Made by a program: the position numbers and the translations under genes. Of a DNA stretch of 64,000 nucleotides, positions 1 through 8,923 are shown in pieces (position 1 is the stretch's first letter; the number at the start of each line of letters is the position of its first letter). The stretch is from positions 98,996-162,995 of the forward strand of contig NW_013657634.1 of the NCBI RefSeq assembly GCF_000142905.1, written 5' to 3'. The notes beneath the pieces were generated by a model. The model had not been told where the DNA came from, made no database searches, and worked only from the letters and a program-made list of their open reading frames with translations. This stretch comes from Thecamonas trahens ATCC 50062 (taxonomy: Eukaryota; Apusozoa; Apusomonadida; Apusomonadidae).

Positions 1-2
1 AC

Positions 3-3000
3 TGTCCAGTCGAGTCGATGGTCGAGTACTTCCGGCCCAAGCCCAACTCGACGCGGTACGACGACCAGGCTTTGCTCAACGCCATTGCGGAGGTCGCCTT
101 TGGCGCCGTCGAGCTTGTACCCAACCGGCGGCTCACGCCGTCCATCGCCTGCTACCGCGGCGCTGGAACCAACGGCGATCTCGACACGCTCGACCGCTCG
201 GTCTGTTTCGAGCGAGTCTCTTCCGGCCCAGACTACCCGCAGCACATCCGGCAGATCGAGCTCTTCCGGCCTCCATACTTTGAGGTCATATTTCTTGTTG
301 CCGCCTTTGTCCTTGCCATCCTTGTCATCGACCGCGTCTGGCTGCATCTCTTTGAGCTCGTCGAGTCGCTCACCATTGGCGACTCGGAGATCCTACTCTC
401 GTCGTCGGACGCGCCCAAGTTTCAGATCCTTGGCGTCATGCTGGTGACCAACTTTGGGCGGTTTGCCGCCCTCTTTGGCCCTGTCCTGGTCCTCTCCTTC
501 TTTGACTTTGCGTTCATTGGCTCGTACGTTACGCTCGTCGGCGTCCTTGCGCTCTTTATCATTGTCTCGTCGGTCGACATCTTTGTCTTTCTCCGCTCGC
601 CGCACCTCCGGCCGGTCCAGCTCATTCTCTCCAAGTATGCGTTCAAGGGCAATGCGCAGTTCTTTGACTTTTTCCGCATCATTGTCATCATGATTCTGTC
701 GCTGTTCTACGGCGCGGGCGCGCCGCTCATGGCTCTGGCCGCCCTCCTTCATCCGCTCCCGACCCAGATTCGGCTTCTCACCACACTCTCGCTTGTTTCG
801 TACATCCTGCTCTTCCTCGGCAACCTCTTCCGCAAGGTCCAGGACGGCTCGCCTTATCCGGTCGAGGAGCATGCGTACCAGAACCTAGTCAACCTCTACT
901 CGGGGCGCAACCTGGTCTCCAAGCACCTGTTGCAGATGCACCGTGTTCTCGACGCCATCAAGGCCGCCGAGTCGGCGGCTGTCGGCGGCGCGGCGCCGGC
1001 AAACTCGACGACGTCGACCTCGCGGCGGCGGTTCTACAACTTTCTGCTCACCATGGGCTTCTTCGCCCTCGAGTCGTCGCGGTTTGACTTTCACGAGCGC
1101 CTCCGCTTTGTGCCCGACGGCAAGGTCTACGCCTTTCCGTTCCTTCCGGCCCGCATCGAGGAGGTCTACCTCTCGGCTCGACCCGACGACGAACTCGATG
1201 ACGGGCCGACCCATGACGTGCTGTGGGGCGGGCGCGAGACGCTGTACTCGTACTACCACAAGGACAACAAGCACCTGCTGACGCTCCGCCCGGGCGCGGT
1301 TGCTGACATCGAGTCGGCGTTCCACGCCGCCGAGCGGTCGTACCGGCTCTCGCTCATCTCGTCGTTCTTGCTCCCACTCATGGAGTTTGCGCTTCTCATC
1401 ATTGTCATTGTCTACGCGTCGGTCATCTTTGACGGGCTGGAGCTCTCCGAGGGCACTTCTGCGCCGTTCTCGGTCTTGCTCTTTGTCATCACCATCATCC
1501 GTGGCCTCCTTATCTCGTCGCAGGTGACGGCGACGGCGGCCGGCCTCGAGACCGCCGACGACGAGTCGCTCACCGACCTCACAGCCGCGTTTACCCACAT
1601 GCTCCGCAAGGAGCTCAAAGTCCGCGACTCGGACGGCGAGCGGCGGCGCGCGCGAGAGGAGCAGGCGCGAGCCAAGCTTCTCGCCCACTCGGCTAACGAG
1701 CTTTTCCGCGAAGACAAGAAAAAGGTGCTCAAGAAGCGGCAACCGTTTGGCGCCTTTTTCCTTGTTGTTGTCCTTGTCATCATCGGCGGCGTGCTCATTG
1801 GCGTCTTTGCCTTTGGCGCGCGCTCGTCCTCGATCGACATTGACGAGTCGCTCCTCAACGCGCAGTTTAGAAACCTCGCCAACGAGTCCATTTGCTACTC
1901 GGAGATGTCGTTGTACGCAGAGGCGCCGTTGTGGACACATCTCATCCGCGGCGCGTTGTATCCGATCGACGAGCCGATGCCACTGTTTGTAGATGTGCAG
2001 TTTGACTTTGTTTCGTACTCGCCCACGGCAGTCTCGCCGACGCTCACCCAGCACTGGCGGATCGGAGCACGATCGATGTTTGTCAACTTTGGCCGGTGGG
2101 AGGAGTTGGCAGCGTTTGTGCTTTCGGGCTCGATCTTCCGGACCAACGCCAAGTCGCTGCACTTTGTGATGGACGAGGCCGAGCTCGAGTCACAGCTCGA
2201 CGCAGATTGCACAGCAGCGATGCTGACCGGGGTGTACAAGGGCAATGGGCTGCAGTCGCGCGCAGCGATGGCCTCGTTCCTCTTCGGCCTTCTCCTTGAG
2301 CAGGGTCAGGACTTTCTGCACTCGGCCATCTGCCCGATCACACCGTCTGGCGAGCTGGCCAAGGGCGAGTGCTTCAAGCGGACGACGGTCGAGTCGTCGC
2401 TTCAGTCTGTGCAGACGTTTGAGCCGAAGCACACCGGGCGGAACATGGTGTATCTGGCATCGCTTGTCCTCGCGGTCCTCCTCACGCTCGCTGTCTTTTA
2501 CTTCTGGGACTCGTTTATCGGCGGTCTCGAGTCGCTGTCTTTGTCCGGGATGACGGGCGCCGGCTCGTTCAGCATGGAGGAGGATCCGCGGTACTGGTAC
2601 ACCATCAATGCCAAACTCATGGGCTTTGCGGTTGTGCCGCTCCTGGCCACGACCATCCAGTCGTCGCGGACGTACTTTTTCTCTGTCCTCCTTGGCCTCG
2701 GACTGTTCCTCCTTGTGCAGGCACTCATTCCACGGTCGATGCTGGATCTGACGGATCCGTCCGAGTCGACGTCGTCGATCCAGTCGCGGGTGATCATGGG
2801 GCGCTGGGCGTCGTTTGACACCGCCGGACGTGGGCGGCCACGCTCGTACCAGGTTGTCTTTTGGCTTGTCTGCGTCTGCCGGACCATCGTTGCAGGGCTT
2901 GTGGGCATGTTGTACGGCGGCGGCGTCCCGTACTTTGTGCTCTCGTTCATTTTCCACCCCGCCAAGACTGAGCGGATGCTGATTGTGGCGGTTGTAGTGA

Positions 3001-4115
3001 CGGCGACGTTTGTGGTGGTTGTCAACTGGCTCATTGCGCTGGTTTGGACCTCGTCGGTGCTCTACAATGTGTACGACCAGCTGTGCGAGGCGCACTCGAT
3101 CTCGCACCTCCCGCTGCAAGCGCGCAACGAGCTGCAGCAGTTTGCGCGGGCTGTGGAGGAGTTTTTCCCCAACGCCGGCTCGGACGTCGACGATGCGCGC
3201 GACCTGCTTGTCTTTTATCTTGAGACGGTGGCGACGGTCAAGTACCACTCGGGACGGCTCAAGATGGCCGGCATCGGAATCCCGGAGCTGCCGCTGCTTC
3301 CGGAGGACGAGCTCGACCGGCAGGTGAGCGGAGAGAGCCAGACGATCTGCGTGCTGTCACGCGGCGGCGCCGAGACGCCGTTCCGTGTCTCTGACGAGCC
3401 AGTCATGTGGGGTTCGCTTGACACTGGCGTGCTGCCTGGCTGGCAGCCCACATCGTCTTCGTCGTCGGAGGAGGACGAGGACGGCATGACATACATCCGG
3501 CTCTCCGATACGGCACTGCATGAGATCGACGACCTGTTTGATACGCGGCGAGTGGGCGTTTTCTCTATCATCCAGGTCCCGCGATCGATTTCGCTGGGGA
3601 TGATGCTTGTGCTTGCGTGCTTCTTTGCACTTATGATTCCTGCGCTTCTCAACGTGGTCAACCTTGACAAGGACCAGTCTGTGCTCTCGACGTTTGGCAC
3701 GCTCATTGTGGGCTTTTCGGCCATTATCGGGGTAGCACTCCAGTCTGAGACGCAGCAGGAGCGCAACACGTTTATCGTGGCCGAACTCGACGACATCGTG
3801 ACGACTGAGCTCGACGCGCACAACATGGTGCGGTCTTCGGAGACCGACCAGCTTGCGCTCCAGCAGTTCAACGTGGTCATGAACCGCGATGAGGACTCGG
3901 GCCATATCGACGGGCTCATTCTTGTCCGCGACATCGAAGGGTTGCGGACGGACCAGGGCGAGGCCGGCGATCTCACGCTGGAGGGCAATCCCGCGACGCC
4001 GGTAGTCGTCCGCGGTGCGTCGTTCACGTCGGTGCCGGTGGCAGCCGGCGGCGGAGTGGTTGTGGCGGTCGATGCAGCGAGCTCGTCGGGCTCGGAAGGT
4101 TCAAGCAGTGGGTAA
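3..4115 (+). CDS. Large multi-pass membrane protein, internally duplicated, 5'-truncated by the window edge
   Basis: Function not recognised. The frame is open from the first base of the window, so the ATG at 18 is probably internal. Counting from it there are 1365 residues with well over ten hydrophobic segments, for example near residues 92-112, 138-200, 218-285, 445-500, 585-612, 820-845, 870-915, 955-1035 and 1190-1240. A Cys-containing non-hydrophobic segment at about 613-815 is probably extracytoplasmic. The protein is two copies of one unit offset by about 740 residues: FYGAGAP near 230 matches LYGGGVP near 968, and the last hydrophobic pair with its acidic tail (about 480) matches the one near 1220. 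The first copy starts inside its ectodomain, which supports a missing 5' end. The C-terminus is Ser/Gly-rich. It is convergent with the hydrolase, 66 bp away. Confidence 0.8.
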   Translation, partial: CPVESMVEYFRPKPNSTRYDDQALLNAIAEVAFGAVELVPNRRLTPSIACYRGAGTNGDLDTLDRSVCFERVSSGPDYPQHIRQIELFRPPYFEVIFLVAAFVLAILVIDRVWLHLFELVESLTIGDSEILLSSSDAPKFQILGVMLVTNFGRFAALFGPVLVLSFFDFAFIGSYVTLVGVLALFIIVSSVDIFVFLRSPHLRPVQLILSKYAFKGNAQFFDFFRIIVIMILSLFYGAGAPLMALAALLHPLPTQIRLLTTLSLVSYILLFLGNLFRKVQDGSPYPVEEHAYQNLVNLYSGRNLVSKHLLQMHRVLDAIKAAESAAVGGAAPANSTTSTSRRRFYNFLLTMGFFALESSRFDFHERLRFVPDGKVYAFPFLPARIEEVYLSARPDDELDDGPTHDVLWGGRETLYSYYHKDNKHLLTLRPGAVADIESAFHAAERSYRLSLISSFLLPLMEFALLIIVIVYASVIFDGLELSEGTSAPFSVLLFVITIIRGLLISSQVTATAAGLETADDESLTDLTAAFTHMLRKELKVRDSDGERRRAREEQARAKLLAHSANELFREDKKKVLKKRQPFGAFFLVVVLVIIGGVLIGVFAFGARSSSIDIDESLLNAQFRNLANESICYSEMSLYAEAPLWTHLIRGALYPIDEPMPLFVDVQFDFVSYSPTAVSPTLTQHWRIGARSMFVNFGRWEELAAFVLSGSIFRTNAKSLHFVMDEAELESQLDADCTAAMLTGVYKGNGLQSRAAMASFLFGLLLEQGQDFLHSAICPITPSGELAKGECFKRTTVESSLQSVQTFEPKHTGRNMVYLASLVLAVLLTLAVFYFWDSFIGGLESLSLSGMTGAGSFSMEEDPRYWYTINAKLMGFAVVPLLATTIQSSRTYFFSVLLGLGLFLLVQALIPRSMLDLTDPSESTSSIQSRVIMGRWASFDTAGRGRPRSYQVVFWLVCVCRTIVAGLVGMLYGGGVPYFVLSFIFHPAKTERMLIVAVVVTATFVVVVNWLIALVWTSSVLYNVYDQLCEAHSISHLPLQARNELQQFARAVEEFFPNAGSDVDDARDLLVFYLETVATVKYHSGRLKMAGIGIPELPLLPEDELDRQVSGESQTICVLSRGGAETPFRVSDEPVMWGSLDTGVLPGWQPTSSSSSEEDEDGMTYIRLSDTALHEIDDLFDTRRVGVFSIIQVPRSISLGMMLVLACFFALMIPALLNVVNLDKDQSVLSTFGTLIVGFSAIIGVALQSETQQERNTFIVAELDDIVTTELDAHNMVRSSETDQLALQQFNVVMNRDEDSGHIDGLILVRDIEGLRTDQGEAGDLTLEGNPATPVVVRGASFTSVPVAAGGGVVVAVDAASSSGSEGSSSG

Positions 4116-4181
4116 GGTGATGAACATAGTCGATGGCCCTGAAGAAACCAACATTTGCACATAACAGTGACAGGTTGCCGA

Positions 4182-5411
4182 TCACGAGGCCGGGGCGCGG
4201 CGGAGGAGGTTATGGTCGAGGAGGCCAGAAAAGAACTCGATAGTGGCGTGGTCGGACCAAGCCGGGCCCCAGACACCGGCGTGTTCGAGCCAGGCACAGT
4301 GGCCGCCGCGGCGGGTGATGGCGGCCATGGTGTACGGGTTGGCGGCGATGTCGTCGGTGGGGATGATGGGCTCCGGAACGATGGGGTCGTCTGCGGCAGA
4401 GAGGAAGAGGGTGGGGATCTTGATGCCGGAGATGCGGCCAGCGACGGTAGCATGACGGTAGTAGTCGTCGACGTCCTTGTGGCCAAAGACCGGGACGGTG
4501 ACAGCAGCGTCAAAGTCGCGAACGGTGCGGCAGGTGTCGAGGTCGGCCGGGTTGACTTGCGGGTGGTGGGCCAGCATGGGGTGGCGCTTGGCAAAGCGGA
4601 CGAGATTTGCGGTGAAGATGCGCTCGTAGATCCAGGGGAGCGAGTGCTCGGGCTTGCGGATCATGGAGAATGGGCAGCAGAGGGCGACGGCGGCGTCGAC
4701 AGGGGTGGCCGAGCCAGCGTCGCAGAGGTGGCGTGAGAGGATGTTGGCACCGAGCGAGAAGCCGACGGCAAAAAGCGGCGAGTGTGGCGCCTTGGCCTTG
4801 ACGTGGGCGAGGACAGCGTCGAGGTCGTCGGTGGCGGACGCTGAGTAGCCGCGCGGGGTGAGGACGTCGGTCCCGGCAGCACCGCGGTAGTTGAAGACGA
4901 GCGGAGCCCAGCCCATAGCAAGTGCCGATCGAACGGCGAGACGAACGTAGCCCTCATCCGAGCCGCCGGTGAGGCCGTGGAGGACAAGCATGACCGGGGT
5001 GTGCGGGGTGATGTCAGCCGGCTTGGTGGCCCAGTCGAGCGCCACCATGCCGCCATCGGCGAGAAAGAGCGAGGTTCGTAGGTAGTCGACGCGCGGAACA
5101 GGCCGGAGACGGGCGGCGAGCACCGTCTGAGTATGGCCACCATCAAGGAGGAACGGCGGGTAGTACGGCTCGCGGAGAGTGGGCAGCGCGTCGGCGGCAA
5201 GCAGGACTGAGTGTGGCGACGATGGCGATGATGGGACGACAAGGGTCGGCGGCTTGGCAGCGGCGGCAAAGTAGTGGATGCCGTATAGGGCGGTGGCCGA
5301 GGTGGTGAGTGTGAGGATGGTGGAGAGGGTGGGCGATGTTGGCGACACGCCCAATAGCAGCGTTGATTGGAGGGTCTGCAGCGGTTCGTGGCGTGAGCAG
5401 GTCATATCCAT
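4182..5411 (-). CDS. Alpha/beta hydrolase, YheT/ABHD1-3 (EMB8-like) family
   Basis: A predicted serine esterase or lipase of 409 residues from the chosen start. An N-terminal hydrophobic stretch (about residues 15-45) could anchor it in a membrane, as in ABHD1/3 proteins. Family landmarks in order are the oxyanion region HGLTGGSDEGY (about 140), the nucleophile elbow GFSLGAN (about 215), an acid candidate in SAADDP (about 337) and the histidine in RRGGHC (about 367). Human ABHD3 and ABHD2 act on phospholipids and acylglycerols; the substrate here is unknown. The frame stays open upstream to 5630 through low-complexity Met/Thr/His/Asn codons, so an earlier start cannot be excluded. The ATG at 5411 (with another at 5405) sits just before sequence of normal complexity. 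Confidence 0.87.
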   Translation of the reverse strand: MDMTCSRHEPLQTLQSTLLLGVSPTSPTLSTILTLTTSATALYGIHYFAAAAKPPTLVVPSSPSSPHSVLLAADALPTLREPYYPPFLLDGGHTQTVLAARLRPVPRVDYLRTSLFLADGGMVALDWATKPADITPHTPVMLVLHGLTGGSDEGYVRLAVRSALAMGWAPLVFNYRGAAGTDVLTPRGYSASATDDLDAVLAHVKAKAPHSPLFAVGFSLGANILSRHLCDAGSATPVDAAVALCCPFSMIRKPEHSLPWIYERIFTANLVRFAKRHPMLAHHPQVNPADLDTCRTVRDFDAAVTVPVFGHKDVDDYYRHATVAGRISGIKIPTLFLSAADDPIVPEPIIPTDDIAANPYTMAAITRRGGHCAWLEHAGVWGPAWSDHATIEFFSGLLDHNLLRRAPAS

Positions 5412-6278
5412 TGTTGTTGTCAGCGCGATGATGGTTTTTGTCGTCGTGTCGTTGTTGTCGTCGTGGCGTTGTTGTCGTCGTGGCGTTGTGGTCGTCGTAT
5501 CGTTGTGGTCACCACCATCGCCATCGTTGCAATCATGATGATGATAGTTGTTGTTATTGTTGTGGTCATTGCCATCCATCGTTGAGATCATAGTCATTGC
5601 GGTTGTTGTCATCATCATGCCCATGCCCATTCATCCCATCCCATGTCCCTCGGTGAGTCTCGGCCCGCCCGCCCGCCCAGGATCCCCTCCCCCTCTCCCC
5701 TCCTCACGTACCAGAAGAGAAACAAACGATGTCCATGGCGACCGCAGTACCTTGCCGAACATGGTCATGGTCACTCCTGGAGGGACTGTGGGTCAGGTGT
5801 CCACCAAGTGCCCTTCTCTGTTTCCCCTGCTTGCTCCACCAGTGCTTCTCGCTCACTCTTCGCGCTGCTGCTGTCGTCATTGCGGGAAATGCCGAGTTTG
5901 CGGCGATTGGTGCGGCGTTTCGGGCAGGCGATGGCTGTCGCTTCCTGCTCTCTCCCTGGCAAGTGCTATCACAGATCGAGTACAACATAATGGTTGGTGT
6001 TCTGCCAAGTGGGGCTCCTATCGCGGGTGCTGCTATGCGTTCAATACTATCGACCCGCTTGCAGTGCATGGCTGCTGCGCAGGCGAGGAGACGGCAGGGA
6101 TGCGAGTTCGGCTCAGGTGCCCGTGGTGTGCATGCCTGTCGGATCGGACACGAGCCACGACGTTGTTGGATGTCTGAAAATAGTCAGCTCTCCCTCTCTC
6201 TGCCTCTCCTGCACCTACTCTGCACCTAGTCGTGCTCAGGTGCGATGCAGGAACGAAAGGCGATTGAAACAGCGGCGA
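5412..6278. other. Intergenic region with no supported gene
   Basis: The part near the hydrolase start (5420-5620) is an imperfect GTCGTC/GTTGTT and CATGATG repeat. The rest (5640-6278) has more balanced base composition than neighbouring genes. Open frames of up to about 200 codons exist on the plus strand, but none resembles a known domain and they overlap one another in different frames. It probably carries the 5' flank of the hydrolase and the 3' flank of the phosducin-like gene. Confidence 0.5.
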
Positions 6279-7196
6279 CTACATGGCCTCGAGATCATCG
6301 AGCGAGGTTGCCATGCCGATGTACGATGACTTGACGAGGCGACGTCGGTCAAACTCCTCCTCGTCGGCGCGCGGATTCTCTTCCATGTCGGTGTCCATGG
6401 CGCCGAGCGAGGCAAGCATCCACTCGAGGTCATCGGCGTTAAAGCCGAGCCCGCCCGGAAGCTGCTTGATGGAGACGAGCTTGGAGACGAGGTTCTTCTC
6501 GTGGTAGAAGAAGATGGACGGCACCAGGTCGTTCGGGTAGTTGGGGATGGCTGCCGTCGAGACAATGCGCAGCAGTTTGACCGGGACCGGCCGCGATGCC
6601 GCGAGGCGCTCCATGGCGGCGTGCACCACCCGGCACGCCGGATTGTCGTCCTGGTACAGATGGAGCACAATCCAATCGCTGCACTCGGATACCTCCTTGA
6701 TGTACTCGGACTGCGAGATCTCAGTCACACCGCGCGACGCCGACGCCATCTGTGCCCGAAGCGCGGCCAGCCGCTTGGCCTTGATCATCTGCAACACCGC
6801 CAGATCATCGTCGTCGTCATCGTCCCACTCGTCCAGATCATCCGAGCCCATGCCCTCGGCCTTTTCCTCTGTCAGCCGCTTCCCGTTCCCGACATCATAC
6901 GTGACTTCCTGTGACCTCCAAGCCAGAGAGTATGAGTGGCGGGGGGGGGGCGGGAGGGGGGGGTGGGGGGTGAGTTTCATCAATTTTCCCCCCCACCACC
7001 TGCTCCACAACGTCCCTTCGTGAAGCTAGGCCTCAACCCAGGCCAAGCCAGCCACAGGCCTTCTCTTGGGCCAGTAAGCTCCTCCGCGTTCTTCTCAGCT
7101 TCAGCATACAGGGTAGTACGGCTCGGTCGGCTCGGGCGCCTTCATGTTGCCAATGCGGATCTGGGCCTCGTCCCAGTCGGTGAGTCCTGCGGCCAT
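6279..7196 (-). CDS. PDCL3: Phosducin-like protein 2/3 (PhLP2/PDCL3 type), two exons
   Basis: A thioredoxin-fold co-chaperone expected to work with the cytosolic chaperonin CCT in folding tubulin and actin. Exon 1 (7196-7110) encodes MAAGLTDWDEAQIRIG, which matches the family start (TEWNDILRKKG in animals as I recall it), and ends phase 0 at a GTATGC donor. Exon 2 (6908-6279) follows TCACAG and begins EVTYDVG. The joined protein has 238 residues, the usual family size. Visible features are an acidic run (DEWDDDDDDD), the helix before the thioredoxin fold, VLHLYQDDNPAC, the family signature IPNYP, and the tail LGAMDTDMEENP. The tail matches GAIMTDLEENP of PDCL3 closely. No redox CxxC is present, as expected for the family. 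Exon 2 also reads open upstream into the C-rich intron, which would give a spurious start at 7010. Confidence 0.88.
6909..7109 (-). other. Intron of the phosducin-like gene (201 nt)
   Basis: Donor GTATGC and acceptor TCACAG on the minus strand, joining two phase-0 exons. The sense strand carries long C runs (plus-strand G runs at about 6942-6969) upstream of the acceptor, acting as the pyrimidine tract. Confidence 0.8.
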
Positions 7197-7337
7197 GGTG
7201 GTGTGGGCAGAGTTGAGTGGCTTCGGCGCGAAGCGTAGGTCGGGCGTGTGTGGTCTGGTCTGTCTGCGGCAGGCGGGGATCACTTCGGATCGGAGCTCGG
7301 GTGGAGGATGCCAAGATGGCGAGGGTGTTTGTCCGGA

Positions 7338-8273
7338 TCAGAGTCGGGATGCCTGGATGAATGCGCCGTATTTGTCGGCGAGGAACGGGGCAGAGTGGTA
7401 CGGCGGGATGGCAGGGTGTGGCGGGAAGAACGACGAAAGCTCGATGCCCTTGCGGAGCGAGGAGCCGCCATCGACCCGGAGGACAGCGCCGTTGACATAT
7501 GATGCACCGGAAGAGGCAAGGAAAATGATGGCTGCAGCAACTTCTGACTCGGTCCCGCCGCGGCCGGTGGGGCAGGCGGCGGCGATGGACGGGAGCGCGG
7601 CCCGGACGGGCGCCGGGTACGAGTCGAGGCCAGACGAGACGATGATGCCGGGCGCGACGGCGTTGATGCGGATCCCGTATCGGGCCCACTCGACAGCGAG
7701 TGTGTGTGTGAGGTTGACAACGCCAGCACGTGCCGCGCCCGAGTGAGCCATGTGCGGCATGCCTGCCCACATGTCCGCCACCACATTGACGCAGCGGAGG
7801 CCACGAAGGGCGGCCTTGTCGGGCGCAGCGGCATCGAGGGCGGCAAAGACGCCAACGAGCACATTCCATGTCCCGGTTAGGTTGGTATCGACAACAGCAC
7901 GCCAGCCCTTGGGCGAGATGTCCTCAGCCGGCGAGACGTACTGCCCGCCTGCGTTGTTGACCACCACATCGATGCGACCAAAGACGTCGATGACGGTCGC
8001 AATGCCCGACTCCACCGATGCCAAGTGACGGATGTCCATGACCACGGGCAAGATCCGACAATCATATCCCTCGGCCTCGCCGCGTTCCACCAGCACCTCA
8101 GCCGCAGCCTCCAGCCGATGCCCCTTCCGCCCGGCGATGGCCACACCAGCCGCCCCACCAGCCACCGCCGCCCACGCCGTAGCCAGACCGATGCCCGACC
8201 CACCGCCAGTCACCAGCACCACCTCGCCCCCCAGCACATCGTTCGCATACACTGACGAGCCTCTGCCAACCAT
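7338..8273 (-). CDS. PECR: Short-chain dehydrogenase/reductase, peroxisomal trans-2-enoyl-CoA reductase (PECR) type with C-terminal SRL
   Basis: An NADP(H)-dependent reductase of 311 residues. The Rossmann glycine motif TGGGSGIG lies at about residues 22-29 and NNAGG near 107. The active-site stretch MAHSGAARAGVVNLT is the PECR-type variant in which the usual YxxxK is replaced; animal PECR has the near-identical HSGAARAGVYNLT. NAVAPGII and a C-terminal VDGG motif follow. PECR reduces trans-2-enoyl-CoA during fatty-acid chain elongation in peroxisomes. The last three residues are SRL, a valid type 1 peroxisomal targeting signal, which supports peroxisomal location. The start at 8273 precedes the first beta strand by about 15 residues. 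It is divergent from the small membrane protein gene across a repeat-containing spacer. Confidence 0.9.
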   Translation of the reverse strand: MVGRGSSVYANDVLGGEVVLVTGGGSGIGLATAWAAVAGGAAGVAIAGRKGHRLEAAAEVLVERGEAEGYDCRILPVVMDIRHLASVESGIATVIDVFGRIDVVVNNAGGQYVSPAEDISPKGWRAVVDTNLTGTWNVLVGVFAALDAAAPDKAALRGLRCVNVVADMWAGMPHMAHSGAARAGVVNLTHTLAVEWARYGIRINAVAPGIIVSSGLDSYPAPVRAALPSIAAACPTGRGGTESEVAAAIIFLASSGASYVNGAVLRVDGGSSLRKGIELSSFFPPHPAIPPYHSAPFLADKYGAFIQASRL

Positions 8274-8923
8274 CTGCTCGCTACCTCTCTCTCTCTCTCT
8301 CTCTCTCCCACCCCGTGCTGCAACTGCACCGAGTGGAGACTGTGTCCCTCAGACTCGCCCAGTCTGCCCGGCAGGCTCGGCGTCTCTCCCGGGCCTGACA
8401 CCACCTAAGCCAGACTCTGGATGTCATCAGCAACTCTTGTCCCCGATCATGTCCGATCATGTCCGATCATGTCCGATCATGTCCGATGTGCCCGCTCTTG
8501 AGCAGCTTGGGCGGCTCGCACGCCCTTTGCCTCGCCCTCGCCCCCTCATCTCCCTCCCTATCTACCTCCCCCCCCCCCCTCCCCCCCCGCTTCCCAGGTC
8601 CGATCATGTCCGAGCAGCATCTCGTGCGTGCGTCCGATCACATGTCCGATCAGGTCCGATGAGGTCTGATGAGCTCAGCTCTTCACAACTGCTCAAGTCG
8701 GCTCCCCCCCCTCCCCCCCCCCTCCCCCCTCTCACCTCACTCCATCCTCATGCATCGCCCACCCACGCCCATCCACTCTGACCAAGCAGGCCTCCCTGAA
8801 GATGTGGTGGCGGAGCTCGCTGCCGCTCGGCGAGGAGGTGCTGCTTCCGTATGGCCCGAGATAGGCGGGGGAGACAGGAGGGAGGCGAGCACACACTCGG
8901 CGACATCAGACAGGGAGGAAAGC
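8274..8923. promoter_or_regulatory. Divergent 5' region between the SDR and the membrane-protein gene
   Basis: The spacer contains a CT run (8285-8308), a tandem 10-bp array (8443-8487), C-rich tracts (8570-8590 and 8701-8729) and more copies of the 10-mer (8598-8671). TTCCCAG directly after the first C tract resembles a 3' splice site, so a 5'-leader intron is possible. An open frame in the second gene extends back to 8669 through low-complexity sequence. Confidence 0.5.
8443..8487 (+). repeat. Tandem 10-bp repeat GTCCGATCAT, about 4.5 copies
   Basis: Near-perfect head-to-tail copies begin at 8441, 8451, 8461, 8471 and 8481. The unit contains the palindromic core TGATCA/GATC. Scattered copies recur at 8598-8671 (CCGATCATGTCCGA, TCCGATCACATGTCCGATCAGG) closer to the downstream gene. 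Confidence 0.9.

Noticed and set aside
885-2162. Long antisense open frames (425 codons here, 459 at 3215-4594, 352 at 2190-3248) opposite the first membrane-protein gene
   Set aside because: They are Arg/Glu/His-rich mirror images of a strongly GC3-biased gene; no domain, no signal and several overlap each other. The sense frame has coherent membrane helices and an internal duplication.
5729-6229. Plus-strand 166-codon frame in the 5.4-6.3 kb spacer
   Set aside because: No recognisable domain, alternative overlapping frames of similar length in the same region, and base composition unlike the genes. A short real gene cannot be ruled out, but nothing supports it.
7110-7135. A 26-nt GTACTA...CTGAG intron at the end of phosducin-like exon 1
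   Set aside because: It leads into a frame that stops without the thioredoxin fold; the GTATGC donor with the TCACAG acceptor keeps phase 0 and gives the family length.
7033-7869. Minus-strand 278-codon frame overlapping the SDR gene
   Set aside because: Same-strand shadow frame of the SDR; its end merely overlaps exon 1 and the intron of the phosducin-like gene.
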